64,000 bases of DNA, from contig QNQO01000671.1 in assembly GCA_003290165.1 (NCBI GenBank), positions 310,001 to 374,000 of the forward strand, written 5' to 3'. The DNA is from Berberis thunbergii (taxonomy: Eukaryota > Streptophyta > Magnoliopsida > Ranunculales > Berberidaceae). The translations under genes and the position numbers were made by a program. This document shows positions 11,650 to 25,038 of this stretch, one piece after another. The notes below the pieces were generated by a model that saw nothing but the letters and a program-made list of their open reading frames with translations, ran no database searches and was not told the origin of the DNA. The first letter of the stretch is position 1. Every line of letters begins with the position of its first letter.

Positions 11650-13020
11650 ATGGTGACTACTAGATCACGCAACAACAGAGAACAATGGGACACGTCAAAC
11701 GCTCAGGCCGACGTTGTATCACCACTTTTAGTGGTTTCGGGCATGCATGCACAACAGACTCATGCCCCCGCACCTACGATAACAACAACAGACCCCAAAA
11801 TAGAGATGTTGTCATCTCAAATACAACAGATCGCCAAGGCAGTGGACGCCCTCACGCGACAAAATCCAGCACCTGCTAATGGAGACCAGAAGAAACACAG
11901 GCCTCTATTTTCTAAGGATAGCAGAAAGCAAGCACAAGAGAGCCAAGCCCCCGCTAGTTCTCATTGGACTAGAAAAGGTTGCGCGGCTAACGTTGAGCCA
12001 GCAGCTAGAGCAGAGAGGCTCAAGTTTTAGAACCCCTTTCGCAGAAGAGCACATGATTCAGAGGTGCTTTATCGACTATCTGTCCCTCCATTTGTGGATC
12101 GAATCATGAATGAGGCCCTTTCGAGGAAGTTCACTTCCCCGAAGCTCGACTTTTACGGTGGAACCACTAACCCATTCAACCACCTGTGCCATTACCAGCA
12201 CGTAATGGCTTTCAAAGAAGGATCCAAGTCAGTGATGTGTAGGACTTTCCCACTAGCCTAAAGAAGTTAGCACTAACGTTGTTCCATAGCCTTCCACCGA
12301 GGTCGATCGATCGACTCCTTCAAGACGCAGGCAAAGAAGTTCCTGACATGCTTTGTTGGGAGCCAACAATTTCGAAAAGTCCCATACTACATACTCTCTC
12401 AAAAGCAGAAGCCCAATGAGACACTCAGAGAGTATGTCATGGGCTTCAACAACGAGCTGACTCTCATCGACGAATGCAACGATGACACAGCCGGGAGAAC
12501 CATCACTGCGGGCTCAAGGAGGGAAAGCTCTACGAAGACCTCACCTTGGAGCCCCCACTAGACATGACGGATCTCCTCAAGAGCACCCAAAAACACATTA
12601 CCTTGGAGGAGTTGAGGACCATGAAGAAAGAAACCGAAGGCGAGAATAAGCCCTTCACTCTTAAGGACAAGGAGGACGGAAAAAAATGCGAGGATGAAGA
12701 AAGGAGTAAGAGAAAGTGAAGTGGCAACAGGTCAGACCCAAGTCCATTCAGGCCAGAAAAATCCTCCAACTACATTGGATCTAGAGCCGAGACCCCTCTC
12801 AATTCTAGCCTGTCCGATGTACTAAACTCCATGAAATATTGGGAAGATCTGAAGTGGCTTCCAAAGCAACGCAGAGACCCCTCCAAGCGTGACAACGACA
12901 AGTACTATGCGTACCACAAGGAGGGTGGCCACAATACCAACAATTGCAAGAATCTGAGGTATGATGTTCAGTATTGGATCCGCAAGGGTAAACTAAAATA
13001 ATTCCTGAACTGTGAGAAGT
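11650..13020 (+). pseudogene. gag: gag of retrotransposon B, decayed
   Basis: The first frame starts at 11650 (MVTTRSRNNREQWDTSNA) and runs to a stop at 12030. The capsid-like region continues in other frames: FTSPKLDFYGGTTNPFNHL and VMAFKEGSKSVMCRTFP (12120-12250), then KKFLTCFVGSQQFRKVPYY and NETLREYVMGFNNELTLID (12330-12480). These match the retrotrans_gag pattern of plant Ty3/gypsy elements. A degenerate nucleocapsid motif, YYAYHKEGGHNTNNC, with following IRKGKLK lies at 12902-13000. At least three frame changes or stops interrupt it, so it cannot encode a full Gag. Packaging of RNA into particles is the family role. Confidence 0.8.
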
Positions 13021-13295
13021 AACCAGAACGAACTAGGGACCAGGTGGAATTAGTGAAAGAAATACAGAAGGAGGCTCCAGCGATAATCTATGTCCTTCAT
13101 GGAGTCAGACTGAGTGAAGACCCGACGTACAGGTCTAGCAAGCGGACTCTACTGCAGATGAAGACTCAACCCGCAGACGAGTATAAACGCATCTGCCACT
13201 CGAGGATTCAGAGCCCCATTCCCACCTTGACTTTTATGGACAAAAACCTCAAAGAAGTCCAAGCGCCACACTAGTCATCTCGGTCTCCATTGCAG

Positions 13296-13511
13296 GTAGG
13301 AGGTAAAAAGAGCATTGGTGGATGCAGGAAGCTTGCTCAACATCCTGTTTTACAGCGCATTCCGCAGTATGGATCTCAAGGAGGAAAACCTAGCGTCCTC
13401 AGATCACTCGCTGATTGGATTCAGCGGGGAGAAATGCTTCCCCATCGGAAAGATAAGGTTAGCAACAGTGGCAGAAGAGCCGCAGCTAAGAGAGGTCGGA
13501 CTTCATGGTTT
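13296..13511 (+). pseudogene. retropepsin-like protease of retrotransposon B, 5' part (interrupted by CACTA-1)
   Basis: The frame reads VDAGSLLNILFYSAFRSMDL and later LIGFSGEKCFPIGKIRLATV. This corresponds to the VD-GS-ADIL...GF-GE...G-I-L pattern of Ty3/gypsy aspartic proteases, with VDAGS at the active-site position. At 13511 the frame is cut by CACTA-1. Reading continues without loss at 32157 after removing the element and one TTT duplication. The usual role is maturation cleavage of Gag; here the gene is broken by insertion. Confidence 0.75.
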
Positions 13512-14060
13512 CACTACACCAAAAATCCCCATTAGCAACGGTTCTAAACCGAGGGGTTAACTCATTGTCACGGCTAAGAGCCATGGGCTACAGAGGCGAC
13601 GCGAAATTCCTTTTAACGGCTATAAACCGTTGCTAAACATTGTAGCAACGGTTTTATGCTTGAGCAGGGGTGGTCATTTTCAGCATTTAGCCACGATTTT
13701 AAACCGTTGCAAGAACAATAGCAACGGTTTTGAGCTGTGGCAACAATAGCCACCGTTTTAAGCCATGATAAGGTATGGATAATAGCAACGGTTTTAAACC
13801 GTGGCTAACAAGGTAGCAACGGTTTTAAGTCGTGGCTAAACAATGAGAAATAAACCGTGGCAAACGTCATAGCAACGGTTTTTAGCCGTGTCAATTCATG
13901 GCCACGGTTTTAAGCCGTGGGAACTGATGAAGAAAGCCCACGATTTCTAGCCGTGGAAAGATGCAACCACGGTTGTAAGCCGTTGGCAGTTAAAACAAAA
14001 TTCAAAAAAAAAAAAGAAATCTGGTTTGTTGCAACGGTTTAAAACCGTTGCAAATTAATA
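13512..14060. repeat. CACTA-1 left TIR and subterminal repeat array
   Basis: After the CACTACACCAAAA terminus come about twenty half- or full palindromes of two flavours, CAACGG...CCGTTG and CCACGG...CCGTGG, usually flanked by TAG/CTA. Subterminal arrays bind the small transposase protein (TNPA) in En/Spm. The first 150 bp match the left end of CACTA-3 (49461 on) closely, including the block GCGAAATTCCTT. Confidence 0.85.
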
Positions 14061-17000
14061 TAATCGAAAAAAAGTTATATTTTTTTTTTTGCTGCTGCAA
14101 CAAAATCACAGCCGTGGCACCTGCAAAATCAGTCCTTACTAAGGTTTGTGTCATGCCTCCGGCACGAATAAGATTCCACAAACTATATGCTAGATAAATA
14201 CAAAATCAATCGTAAAAAGGAACTTGTCAAGTTTTGACGCCAAACAAAAACATGTAAACAAATAACACTAATGTACAATAACAGGATTAACCTGAACAAA
14301 TGGAACCTTGTTATATCATGTTTCGCTCGCATCTAAAACAAAAGAATTTCTCTATGTTTTTTCCAACAATACAAATCCACCTAGTTATAATGTAAGAAAA
14401 TACATTGATGCAAATTGATTTATCTCATACCTTCTCTACTGCACATTCAAGCTGAAAATATCAAACCCATCACTGCAAATGTCTTAGCAGAGCTATAGCT
14501 CCTTCTTCCCATTTGCTTGGCTTCATGAACAAATTGTTTTTTTGCAGTCATTTGTTCTTGCATCAGAGGACTATCCAATGCCCCAAGAAGCATACCCATG
14601 AAGAACCCAAGCCCTCCTCAGCAACTGATCTCTTATTCCTCTGGAACTTCAGTTGGGTAATACCTTGATTCTTAGGCTTACCATACACAATACCCTTTGG
14701 AACATGCCCCATTTCTTTCGGTAGTTGCTTGTTCAATATACTGAAAATGATGAGAATGCAACACCTGGTAGTTGTTTGTATATGGCACCGGTGATGGTTG
14801 ATACAACGACACACTTTGCACCCCAGAAACAAACAATGTATGCACATTCTCTTGTCCAACATATTGCTGCCCGTACTGGCTCAGACCTTCAGAGCCCTGC
14901 AGTATAAAAATTAGTCAGTACTCAATGACAGACAAACATGACCTATAAAGATTGATAATAAACCAAAGCTGATGATGAAAATGATGAAAACACTGGCAGC
15001 TCTTTGGAAAATTTACCATTCTCTGAATCTTGGTAAACAGACAACCTTCCCAGCTTCCATTCAATGAGAACACCATCTCCCCAGTATGAAACAACCACTT
15101 GGGCTGAAAAAGAAACAAGGATCACCTGTTCAATTCATTACAAGTGCCAAATCCCACAGAGTGTAAAAATCATCAAAATAGAATATAAAAAGATAAACCA
15201 AAAACCCATCTCAATATATCAACTCTATCAAGTTCAAAGACCTACATGAACTGAAGAACGAAACCGCATTGAAGCTAAAGCAGATGAACAATTGCAAACA
15301 ACGGAAAAAAAAGTGCTGAAGATACAAAAAACAGTAAAATTTCAGTGAAGTAATATGTATGACCAATATGTATTAAACCAAAGCTGGGAAACGTATTACA
15401 AGGAACTTACCACAACTTTGATCAAGCGACATAGAGAGGTTTTGGATCAACTTTTATTCTGATCCTGTAGGTGGGGTTCAATCAACCAAATATTGAACAC
15501 ATCCAGAACAGGTATTGAAAGCTGGGAATGTGCCAAAATGCATAGAAAAAGCAATGTGAAAAGATATGATTTAATTGGGGTATAAAATATTATTCATCCT
15601 TACCAATTGTCGGGTGCCCACATTGACCTGATCTGTCCGTAGACCATAATCCACCATTATGCCTATCTTCTTCTACTCCTGCCTGCAGCCTTGATGCCAT
15701 TGAAAACTGCCTCGCCAGCAGTGCTCTTGCTGAAGACGGAGCTGCTGATCCAGAGATGTCTGACCATGCTTTGCAGTTGACAAATGTTACAATAGGAGCA
15801 AATTGGGAGGGTGCCATTCACAAGATAACTTTATAATCGTCAATCAACAAAACTTTACTAAATAATTCAATAATCAACATGAAAATCTAATTCAGGATTA
15901 GGATTGAAGATTGAAAGAGAGGTGGAAATGAAGTTCTTTATTCAAGAACTGTAAGAGACGTCAAAACCAGGCTTAAGAGGATGGACAACCTCTAATTGCC
16001 ACCCCTAGTTTTGACCACCTAATGCGGATGAGATGTGAAATAAAACAACCTATAGCAGGATGAAACTACATATCTAAATTTCCATGCTGAATGCAAAAAA
16101 AAAAAAAATTAAAAAAAATAGAAAGTATGTTTTGACAGCAATCCAGTTCGTGGCCTTTGATAGGAACTAACCTTTTTAAGGTGGTATTTCTGCAGGAAAT
16201 GAAGAGGCCAAGCAATTCAAGGCTGAATGACTCTGTCAGAGTTGTGATTCCTGGAAGCAACAGAACTTGCAAGATACAATCAAGATGAAATTCAGCTACA
16301 AGAATCTGATAGTCACTGAAGATGGCTTGAGAAAGAAAAGAAATTTGTATAGAATGAATTGTGAGATTACAATGAAGAAAAATGAAATGTAACAGGCATA
16401 TTTCGAGATTGCCAATCTCCTAGGAGCAAAGCTCACTGTACAATGATTTTCTTACAGAATGAATGCCCTCATTTCTTTTGCTAACTCTTATTTATAGCAA
16501 TCAGAATTAACATTGACTAACAGTGGATCTAACAGAACATTATCTAATTAACAAAGCACCTAACAGAATGTCGTTACAGACTAATAGAGCACCAAACAGG
16601 AATGTCTTTACAGACTGCAGCACCCTTGTAAAGGTCGAAAGTCTAACAAACAGACATAGTAAATGATCTTGGTGCATATAAACCAATCATCAATTTATTT
16701 GTATAACTTTGCATTGTTGACAGTAACATTGAACAAGAACAAATACAGCAAGCAAACAAGAACAAGAACAGCAAGCAAGCACCTGACAACATCAAGAACA
16801 AATACACATACAGGAACAAGAACAAATACAGCAAGCAAGAACCTGATAGCAGGAACATGAACTTGTGGAATTTTTTGTTGGCACTTGGCACCATTTGTTC
16901 TTGTTCCTGATAACATACAAAACTCAAAACATGAAATTTTTCTAGAATTAACTGATTAACATACAAAATTCAAAATATACAAATTGGTCAAGCAAAACAT

Positions 17001-19682
17001 ACAAAACAGAGCATTTCATTCACTTTCACAAGTGTCTTCAGTATATACAGAATAGATAAACATAACAATTGTCAACTTAAGCCAGCATTCAAGACAAAAT
17101 TGCGGCATGATATAAGTCTTTACGGCATGGCAGCTTATCATATAAGCTATGAAATGATAAGCACTGTTTATCTACTCGTGAAATTTTGATCAACAAAAAT
17201 TTTATCTACTCTTCACTTTCACAACTCACAAGCGTCTGATGACCTGTTACAGTTTTTACTGAAACTTTCTTTTGTTCTTTGCTTTCCGAAGAATGGTGAA
17301 ATTTTGATCTCACTCAGATTTTGGTTTGTTTTTCCTCTAGGTACACAAGGGCATTCATTTAACCTACCATTAGGTATTCTATGTGACAACAACTATCAGT
17401 AAGCATTTTAAGAAGATTTCTGACTTTTGAAGAGACAAAAATACTAACCGCTTTTCAAACAAAAGCAATTTGAGTGGCCATCTTTTAGTCCCCTGACGAA
17501 TCTGCTAGGGCACAACCTATCTATTGCTTGCCATAATCTTTCTAGGCAGTCTTGACGATACTTGATGACCTGCAGAAATCCATGAAAGATTTAATGATGC
17601 AACAAGATCAATAAGAATTTTGCATTGTAAAATAAAAAAAACAACTTTGAAATTATCAAAATAGGTTTTATATGAAGCCTATGACAAGAAAATATTCATG
17701 TTCAACCAAATTACATATCACAAGTGCAACAAGAAGATGTTTACATGGATCGAAAGGGAACATCTCAATGCCCTTAGGAGTCGAGAACTGTCCACAGTCC
17801 TACAAAGCAAGTGTCAATCTGACTGCACGATGAATGATAGAGAACAAGTTCCAGTACAGAATGGTTACCAAGCACAGTTTAGCAACTTCTTGGAGCCATA
17901 TAGCAAAAGAACAAAAACTCACAAAGCCCTCTCTATTCATCTACCCTACCAAAATGCTAAGATTATATCCAAATGGGTAGTCCATAAAAAAATGGGAAAA
18001 ACCACATTGTATCAATTTTAACAACAAATGCAGTAAAAGATGCAAAAAGCACCAAGATTTGTCCATTAGAAAGAAAAGAAAACAACTCTTGCTTTATAAA
18101 TGAGAGATATCAAAGAAAACAATCACACATCAAGTGCTCCTGAAATTGAAAACCCCAACTAAAAAACATATAATGAAACATTTTATCTTGAAACAAAAGT
18201 AGATAAAAGATGAGTGATTAAAAATGGCATAAACAACAAAAGAAGAGAAAAAAAAACTAATGGAGGAGGACTAGTGATGCAGTAAGCACCTTCACTGGAT
18301 GTGGCTGCAACTCATCCTATTTAGGGGTTGGAGCTGCTCCTCCTGCCATTTTCTAAGAATTTGCCATCCCAAACACAACCAGAATGCCCAATGCTTTGCA
18401 CACACACCACAACAGACATAACAAATAATAAGCAGAAATCCAACAATCACATCACTGAATGCGATAAGAATAATCAAGGTATATGACATAGAAGTACAAA
18501 CCTCCCGTCTGTGATACATGTTCCACCAATGTTCCACTCTTTTGCTCAGGTAGTCTGTCACTACTCTTAGGCCAACTTGTCCATTGACATTGACATACCA
18601 AATGGGCATCTGGAAGTTCTTAGACTGCTTCATCAACATTTACTGCAGTCTCTTTCACCAACGTAGATATATGCATTATTAGCTCAGATAGATGTCAAGA
18701 TAGAGTGCTAAAATGGGATTTATATAGTTTGTAGAAAGCACATAGACCAGTTTTGCATTCGCGTTAACTGTAGTTTCTAGAATGCAGTTGTGAAGTGGTT
18801 CCACGTGTTCATTACCATCTATTTGGGTGGCACTTTTTTATTTGCGATTATGCTTTTTTGATTCAAGTGATTGTTTTTTATGTTTGTTATTGGATTATGA
18901 CTATGGATGCTTTTATGTTCATTGTTTTACTGAAATTGACTTGTGAAATGATGTATATATAGTCTTCCAAAAATTCCTATAAAGTTTACAAAAGAAAACC
19001 CTGCCTAGGATGCTAAGCCAGGCCTAGGCAAGCTAGGCTCCTAAGCCATTCTCCTTGCCTCCCCTGCGCCTGGGATAACACAGCCCTTTACATAGATAAC
19101 TCCGTCAACTTCTAATCCTCCTAAAACATTGAAAATAAGCCTCTAAGCAATCTATAAATACTGTTTTTTTAAATCTAAATTTTCAGGGTGAAAACGTGCC
19201 AAGAGATTTCCTAAGACGTGTGAAACAGATAAAAGGCCTGTAATCCATGCAAACATTGCAGCTCCTTTACTGCACTAATTATTGTTCATAATCTGCACTT
19301 GAAAGCTAAATCCCCAAGCACAGTAAAATATTTCTCGCATGGTCAGCAAGTATGCTTGTTTGTGCAGAACATTCTTAAGCATTGTTAATTTTGGTTATTT
19401 GTCCACAATCAACTCACCAGTGCTCCAAGTTTTTTGAGTAAACAATAAATTACATTCAAGTTCAAGGGTCGAATTAGTTCAAAACCTCACCTGGTCGAGT
19501 TTTGGCCCGATTAAGTTTTCAGTCTATTCAATTTTTTTGTGGAAAATGGTATTATTTCACCATTTCAGAGGGATTTAACACAATGAACATAACTTTTGTT
19601 ATTGCAACCAAACAATTATTTTGTAACAAAAATGAGAACAGAAAACAGTTTTCAACCAATTGAATGCAAAACTTTGAATGTA
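14061..19682. other. CACTA-1 interior, exon-like pieces not recognised
   Basis: Several minus-strand stretches look like captured exons because they read as ordinary protein and are flanked by splice-like borders. One at about 17518-17572 reads VIKYRQDCLERLWQAIDRL. One at about 18490-18625 reads NFQMPIWYVNVNGQVGLR and then VVTDYLSKRVEHWWNMYH. One at about 15600-15790 contains SSARALLARQFSMASRLQAG. One at about 15010-15110 reads VVVSYWGDGVLIEWKLGRL. I cannot assign these to a family. The stretch 16720-16860 is a low-complexity AACAAGAACA/AGCAAGCA repeat. No complete gene is present. Confidence 0.45.
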
Positions 19683-20060
19683 CCTCTACTACGGAACGAG
19701 CATCTGTTATTTGCCTCTGCGCACATGGATGATCGATATCAAGAAGAGAAGGCATCCGTTCAGTTAGCTCATCCAAAGATTCAAGCATAGCTCGCTTCTT
19801 ACTTCTGTTCAATGATTTACACATGCTTCTCTAATGATATCCTATACAGAAAAAACAATCAGTAGACAGTAGCCAGTGAATCATTAAACCAAAGTTGTCA
19901 TCACACTGTAGATCAAACTAAGGTAAAACCTTGAGTTGTTTTAATATCCCATCAAGAGATATGAGAAATGCTAGCCGTGCATCTTCAGCTGCATTTGAAG
20001 GATTCCTAATAGGTGAACCTCCTTGTTCTTGTGTTGGTAGAGCTGAATCACTTCACATTT
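19683..20060 (-). pseudogene. captured fragment of a kinesin-14 KCA/KAC-like gene (C-terminal region)
   Basis: Two minus-strand exons are visible. The upstream one (20060-19930) reads RNPSNAAEDARLAFLISLDG followed by ILKQLK. The downstream one (about 19850-19683) reads NRSKKRAMLESLDELTERM and then PSLLDIDHPCAQRQITDAR. From memory of the family this matches the C-terminal part of plant KCA1/KCA2 (KAC) kinesins, which act in actin-based chloroplast movement and bind CDKA;1. The 81-bp gap between them has a splice-like border (plus-strand AAAAC|CTTGAG). A frameshift lies at the start of the second exon, near the AACC/AATCATTG region. Only about 90 residues are present, with no motor domain. The motor family assignment is by recognition only. 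Confidence 0.6.
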
Positions 20061-21953
20061 GTTGCAAAATCTGATAGCAAGAATAACAGAATGTCACTGC
20101 ATGCTAATAACTCCAAACATCCTAATGAAAAAGTTAGTGCAACTTGTTCCATCTGATCGTTATATTTTCCATCCGCCAATTTACTGATATGGTTAGCAAA
20201 ACAATCTCAAATAATCACCTAAAGAAATGGGTACTTGAGCATAATCAATCTATACCAAAACCTAAATGATATTGATCCAGGAAGGAAAAAAAAATTAAAA
20301 CAATTGAACAATTCAAATCTTCAACAATTTATGTTAAATACAACATGTTTATTTTTATTTTTTACCAATATATTCTGTAAAGCTTAGATAGACATCAAGG
20401 ACACACATGCAATGAAAAAGTCAATACTATAAGTAGTTACTATCATATAGGTATAGGAATAAAATGTGTCATGTTTCTTATTGCACGCATGGCAATGAGT
20501 TACTAGCACAATTTATTTTGGAATTATTCCTCAAATCATCTTTAAGCATTCTATTCTGTCACTTTTAAACTTTACCAAATAAAAACGCATAATTGGAACA
20601 GTCTGCCCAACTATAATATCAGCAAAATAAACCCTACGTTTAGCGTGGTTAAAAGTATAAAAAATAGCTCATCATCTTTCACAACCATAAACACTAGGCA
20701 CAAAAAATAAATCATGAAAGCGGTCCAATAACATAATATTATGCTCATAGCGACAAATACCCAATTGTGGATTTCTATAAGTAAAATAATGGCAAAAATA
20801 CCAAAAAAATGAATTGACAAAGGTGAAAACAAAAAGTAATGAATTTCTTATAGCAAAGAGCAGAGTGCATATAGCAGTTAAAGTCACTGTTTGGGTGAAG
20901 ACAAGTAGGGCAATGAGAAGAATGAAGGAGACAAGGATTGAGACAGCAAACAGCATCATAAAGTTCATCTATTGGAAGAAGATTGGGTCGATGGAAGAAC
21001 AAATTTTGTATTATTACGACATACAAATACTAAAAGGTTTATAATTTTATATCCTTTCCAAGAAGAATCTTAATCAATGACAAGCCTGGCAGGTTACAAA
21101 CCAGCAGCTTGGTAAACCTTGTACATACATAACTTTGGTGCATCACAAATTAGTTCAGTAATCAACATTAAAGGTTTTAATTCGTAGACTAAACTACTTG
21201 AGTAATAAGCATAGCAGAAAAGGAAATATCAAAACGGAATGATGGCTGGGAAATAGTTAAGGATACCTTTCTTCTCTTATGATCAACAGATTCAAGAGCT
21301 GAGCAAAACTTAAAGACTTGTGCTGAATCGTCTGCCTCTTCTGTTGCCAATGTTCCTGAAATATCCTACTCATAGACCAGCATATGTATAATAAACTGAA
21401 GAAGATTCAAGGGTGAAACCAGATAAATATTATACGAGCATAACAACTAATGGGATCCAAAGAAACTAATAATAGTAATGAGGAAGAAAGTTCTGGGATC
21501 CCTTCCAGAACTTTCTTCCACATTACCTACTGATGATTAATTCCTTGAAGATGATCAGTATTGGTCACTTGTAAGAAATTATTTTATGTATTCCCTAACT
21601 TTTTGCCGACCCCAAAAATCTCGGGAATGGGCTTTGATGATGATGATGATTATGATTCTCTAACTGTTTCTAATTAATAGTTCCTTTGCAGGAATAAAAG
21701 CATTTAGCAGGAAATAATTGGAGGGGTAAACTCGAAGCAATGATTTAACTGGGCTTCAGGCAAAGAAACTTCAGTGGTAATATCTAAGGGCTTGGTTTAG
21801 GTAAGATGTTGCAGAACAACATCAGTTGACTTATTGATCAAGTCCTACAAGAACTTTAGCATCTAGTTATGTTAAAAATCGCTATGTTCCTTTTGTTTTA
21901 ACCTCAGCAATATGTAATTTTATTTACTGTGTTTTGACTCTCTGTTCAATTAC
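20061..21953. other. CACTA-1 interior, mostly unassigned
   Basis: One minus-strand exon-like piece at 21270-21366 reads LATEEADDSAQVFKFCSALE followed by SVDHKRRK. I do not recognise it. The overlapping frames at 20611-21044 are AT-rich and show no protein family features. Confidence 0.4.
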
Positions 21954-22350
21954 CTGCATTGCATAAGCTATATGAATCAAAGTTGGTTAAGACCACGCTC
22001 TTCCGATAAATTGAAGGCCTATAGGCATCCCCATCTTTTCATATCCAACCTACAAAAAGCACACAGAATTGTAACAGATAAGAACATGTCACTACGACTA
22101 AGCAAGGTAAGAGGCTCAAAAGGGTAATTGAGATCCTACTGGAACTGATATTGCTGGCAATCCCAGAAAATTTCCTGCTATCTGGTACCATACAAGTGCA
22201 GCTGAAACAGCATAACAGAATTCACACAATCAGTTTTTTCGAATTTTCATTCACAATTAAAACCATAGAAACCATCACCCTACAAGTTGCGTGCATACCT
22301 CCGTTTATGTAATCAAATTCACCATATTTAAGAGCTTCATCACTGATTTA
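21954..22350 (-). pseudogene. captured fragment of a fatty acid amide hydrolase-like amidase
   Basis: Minus-strand exons appear in gene order. About 22345-22295 reads DEALKYGEFDYING. 22202-22130 reads AALVWYQIAGNFLGLPAISV, then PVG. 22048-21954 reads GYEKMGMPIGLQFIGRAWS, a stop, then PTLIHIAYAMQ. The NFLGLPA-SVPVG...G-PIGLQ-IG-W pattern is typical of the C-terminal part of the amidase signature family, and the wording is closest to plant FAAH. The introns between exons are retained. The stop (TAA) replaces a residue after RAWS, so the copy is dead. The Ser-Ser-Lys catalytic region is absent. Confidence 0.7.
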
Positions 22351-23316
22351 AGTATGTCCAACATAGCTGATCTGCACTCAGAGTCTGTAATCATGGGGCC
22401 TAGCTGGCCTGCTCGGATGTCATCACATAATTGGCCTCACCTCTTCTTCATGAAGTGCTTTGTAGGATCACAGTTTCATCATCAGAGACATGTAACAAAA
22501 AAGAAATGAACAACAAAGAAGAAGAGTTTGAGATGATACCTAAAGAACAATACTTGAACTAGGTTAGATGGCCACCACATGTAAAGAGAATGCCTCAACC
22601 ATAGCTCAAAACCAGTGTGCTAACCGCGCACGCTGAAACCCGCTGCGGCCAGAAATAGCACGTACAACAGACACGCTTAATCGCACTCTGTCTGGATCAA
22701 CATCTCACTTTGTCTGCAATGCAGAGCACGCTGAAACTGCAGCGCACCCTACCTGGGACGCGCTCTGTGCTGCAGTGTTTCCTTGGAGTCAATTGACTGC
22801 CATACCTAACAATTAGATGAAATAAATACATAAATAATTAAAACTGCAAATACAAACTTCACAAAAAGCAGTCAAGCAATTAGAGTCTTAAATATGTATA
22901 TTGATCATAAATAAACATTAAAAAGTAAATATAGTCAGAAAATTCACCATTAGACTCTTGGTTTTTTGGGTATTTTTGTGTAGAAAATAGAACTCCTGTA
23001 TAAAGAAAGACATCATAATCAATATTAAAAGCAATAGACATAAATATGAGAACAAAGCAAACTATAGTATATGCACCATAGCAATCAAAGATGAACTAAG
23101 GTCATACCAATGGTTGCGAATGAGAATTCAAATAGAAGAAACAATGATTCAAATGGGATGAGGCAAGCAATAGTCATTTTGTGGTTAAGTCTATAGATAC
23201 TTGCACTTAAGCTTCAACTAGTTACCTTAAAATGAACAATCACGTGCCCGTAGTGTATTTTACTCAGCTCCCCTTTTGCTGCCACCATTACATTGCCTCC
23301 AACATAGTTGTAACTA
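22351..23316. other. CACTA-1 interior, no supported gene
   Basis: AT-rich DNA follows a stretch richer in CGC/CTGC (22620-22790). No protein family is recognised. This segment separates the captured amidase from the transposase 3' end. Confidence 0.4.
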
Positions 23317-24756
23317 TCAATCATCAAGTTCCACATGATTTTTACACCATACGAAGAAATCACCAACGTCCAAATCCCCCATCATGTCTCCTTTTGGATC
23401 ACTTTTGTAAAGTTTCACCCCAGTCTTGAATTTGAAGCATAAGGAAAGTCTGATCTCTGTTGCAGGGTTCAATGATCCATGACAAGCGCAAGAGAATTGA
23501 TGGATAAGATCTACAACCTCTATTGCTATCGCAATGACATTCTTTTCCCAATCACAAACTTTGTAAGTCCTTGACACTGAAGGAACACGATTGCTTGGAG
23601 AAGGAAACCTCGCAACACCTTGAGAAGATGATGGTAATGGAGATGGTGGTAATGGAGATGGAGGTAATGGAGATGGTGGTAATGGAGATGGAGGTAATGG
23701 ATTTTCTGGCTGCTTTGTCGATTCTGCACGGGATGACGGTGTATCTTCAGTTCTTTGTGTCCCTTCTTGTATTCCATCACTTGTTGATGGTCTCACATAA
23801 GTTCCACTTTCAAGTCTCTCTCGTATCCATCTAACATTTTCTTCCAATCTATCATATTTTTCGCTAAATTTTTTTACTTCCAATATTTTTTCCAAAAGCA
23901 ATGAACGAGCGGGAAGTGCAGCATCATACTTCCTTTTAGAGACGGTGGTTCCAACACAACGAGTACGTCCCCTCGCTTCTTGGCCAAACACTTGGCTTAG
24001 AGGATCATCATCAATAGTGAGGTCAGTGGTACCCTGGGTTGAAGATTCTTGCAAGGCAACTTTTTTTGCTTTAACTTGTTCCTTCAAAAGAATGAAAAAA
24101 TAAAATAAATCAGGACACAAATAATATTCAAACAGTTACAAAGTAAATTAAGAATTGTGTATAAAATGCATCATTGGGCACATACCATATAATGTTCAGA
24201 ACCATGCGTAGGTTTTCCATCCTTTCCCTTGTGACAAGCAATCCATATGTCAGTGCGTGTGACTGGTTCCCCATCAGGGTTCTTCTTGACCTATATACTT
24301 GAAAGATTAGTCTCAGCCTATATAGTTAAATGGTATATAATATTGTACTAGTAGCTAGAAACTCAATTACCATTTCATACTCTACTTCTGCAGCACTCTT
24401 TTTGACATAATTTGGGATGTCGTATTCACGCTGCAAATAAGCCATTGAGATATAAGTTGAAAATAAAATAAGACATTATGAAAATCAATGATGTAAAATC
24501 TCACCTTGATGCCATTTCACATATCCTCTTTGTAGTTGTCAGTAACATGGTGCCAACCCTTGAATTTGATGGGCACAAGGGTGGTTTCAACAAGCTTTCC
24601 AATGTTTTTATTGAAATTTCTAGCACTAGGTCCAACTGCTAAACCATGGAGGTTGAACTGTATGGTCTGTTTAACTTCAATGTCATCATTTGTAGATCTA
24701 GTGACATCAATGGTGGAGAAATTGCCGCGAGTACTATCCATTTCTATCAATGACAT
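23317..24756 (-). pseudogene. CACTA-1 transposase, C-terminal Ptta/En-Spm-like region (Transposase_24 type)
   Basis: The upstream exon (24756-24517) includes LVETTLVPIKFKGWHHVTDN, the VPI-F--W-HV motif that opens the 'plant transposase (Ptta/En/Spm)' domain. About 24440-24180 continues with REYDIPNYVKKSAAEVEYEM and then GEPVTRTDIWIACHKGKDGK, also typical (the R-DIW---HK-KDG motif). The frame 24120-23317 carries DDPLSQVFGQEARGRTRCVG, a helical segment and a proline-rich repeat (PLPPSPLPPSP) encoded by a 24-30 bp minisatellite at 23635-23700. Introns or frame breaks separate the parts. In En/Spm relatives this protein is thought to work with TNP2 at the transposon ends. Confidence 0.75.
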
Positions 24757-25038
24757 TATAGATATTAACCATTATCAAACAAAAAAAATAAGAATCAACT
24801 ATATACACCACATTTAAAGATAATTTCCTTCCACAACATATCACCACAAATAGATTTTTATAAAGCATTGGAAAAGCCAATCTGAATACATAGCTACAAA
24901 ACTTCCCTTTCCCTACTCAAAAGTCAAAATAAGAAACAAAGACAAAGTAATTGGTCTCAACCAAAGAGGATGACTAAAATAGCATTAGAAATGCATCAAA
25001 AAATATTGTAGCATAGTCAATTAAAATTCCAGTAAGCT

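Noticed and set aside
11685..11879. Alternative plus-strand frame in gag
   Set aside because: It overlaps the gag frame starting at 11650, which has the expected start after the primer-binding site.
13512..14060. Regularly spaced short repeats resembling a CRISPR array
   Set aside because: They are palindromic CACTA subterminal repeats in a plant genome, with variable spacing and no unique spacers.
23526..23834. Frames opposite and shifted to the transposase C terminus
   Set aside because: They are shadows of the proline-rich repeat; the minus-strand frame 24120-23317 has family features, these do not.
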